Origin: Erysipelotrichaceae bacterium
GTDB lineage: Bacteria > Bacillota_I > Bacilli_A > Erysipelotrichales > Erysipelotrichaceae
NCBI GenBank assembly: GCA_016302195.1
Contig: JAEDOA010000081.1
Coordinates: forward strand, 1-7,160
Reading direction: 5' to 3'
Length of the DNA: 7,160 nucleotides
Position 1 is the first letter of the stretch. Every line of letters begins with the position of its first letter. This document shows, in pieces, positions 6,851-7,160 of the stretch. The translations under genes were made by a program, and so were the position numbers. The notes beneath the pieces are model-generated. The model was not told where the DNA came from. It ran no database searches and was given only the letters and a program-made list of their open reading frames with translations.

Positions 6851-7160
6851 ATGAAGGCACTATCAGTCCGCGGCGATTTTATCATGGACATGATCGCTGG
6901 CAAGAAGAAAATTGAATATAGGACGTGGAAGACAAACTATCGCGGTCCGATTCTGATGTGTTCAACTGCCAAGAAGGTTGCAGGTGCTGCACCTGGTTAT
7001 GCGATTTGTGTCGTGAATTTGAAGAGCATTCAATATTTTCCATTGAAAGGTTTCTATCATTGGAATATAGAGCTTGCCGATGTGATTAAGCCGATTCATG
7101 TGAAAGGCCAGCTGAAGCTCTTCAATGTTGATGATAATCTGATTGAACCGATTAGTATGA
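6851..7160 (+). CDS. ASCH-domain protein, partial (3' end outside window)
   Basis: The 103 visible residues begin MKALSVRGDFIMDMIAGKKK and continue with IEYRTWKTNYRGPILM, a typical start of small ASCH-domain proteins: a hydrophobic strand and helix, then the G-K-x-x-x-E-Y-R stretch (17-24) and YRGP (30-33). The ASCH fold is related to PUA and is thought to bind RNA or nucleotides; the E. coli YqfB member hydrolyses N4-acetylcytidine. A role in RNA or nucleoside metabolism is inferred from the family only. The frame is open to the window edge; relatives are usually about 110-150 residues, so little is probably missing. It follows the frameshifted GyrI-like gene by 18 nt, with a strong ribosome site, and shares its higher GC content. 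It is probably not part of the defence cluster. Confidence 0.85.
   Translation, partial: MKALSVRGDFIMDMIAGKKKIEYRTWKTNYRGPILMCSTAKKVAGAAPGYAICVVNLKSIQYFPLKGFYHWNIELADVIKPIHVKGQLKLFNVDDNLIEPISM

Noticed and set aside
1..7160. Prophage, insertion sequence or CRISPR array
   Set aside because: No phage structural, integrase or transposase gene, no terminal inverted repeats, and no regularly spaced repeats were seen.

Overview
The window looks like a chromosomal segment of a low-GC Firmicute, most likely a member of the Lactobacillaceae. The grounds are the base composition, the TTG starts, the AGGAG-type ribosome sites, and the character of the GyrI-like and ASCH proteins at the right end. The genus call is inference; nothing in the sequence names a species.

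Layout: (1) nt 1-756 is the C-terminal half of a type I restriction specificity subunit (HsdS), cut by the window edge. (2) nt 782-2149 is a KAP-family P-loop NTPase, starting 25 nt after hsdS and closed by a hairpin terminator. (3) nt 2240-3841 is a large AbiH-family abortive-infection protein. A 186-nt spacer with a strong intrinsic terminator follows. (4) nt 4028-6124 is a DUF262-DUF1524 (GmrSD-like) nuclease with an extra C-terminal domain. (5) nt 6207-6832 is a GyrI-like gene broken by a one-base frameshift. (6) nt 6851 to the end is an ASCH-domain protein cut by the window edge. All genes are on the plus strand. No tRNA, rRNA, CRISPR array, insertion sequence or integrase was seen.

Genes 1-4 form a defence island: DNA specificity for restriction, a STAND-like ATPase, an abortive-infection effector and a probable modified-DNA nuclease. 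The two terminators suggest at least partly separate transcription units (hsdS-KAP, AbiH, DUF262) rather than one operon. Base composition changes sharply at both ends. The conserved spacer of hsdS is about 45% GC by hand count. From the second target-recognition domain to about nt 6200 the sequence drops to roughly 20-30% GC in the blocks counted. It returns to about 42-47% in the GyrI-like gene. The simplest reading is that the second recognition domain and the three defence genes arrived together, with recombination in the conserved part of hsdS as the left edge.

The best candidates for new biology are the AbiH protein, whose motifs follow the order seen in SIR2-like NAD-consuming enzymes; the soluble KAP ATPase next to a type I restriction gene and upstream of AbiH; and the three-part DUF262-DUF1524 protein. 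Every family here is already known, so any novelty lies in the combination and in mechanisms not yet settled.
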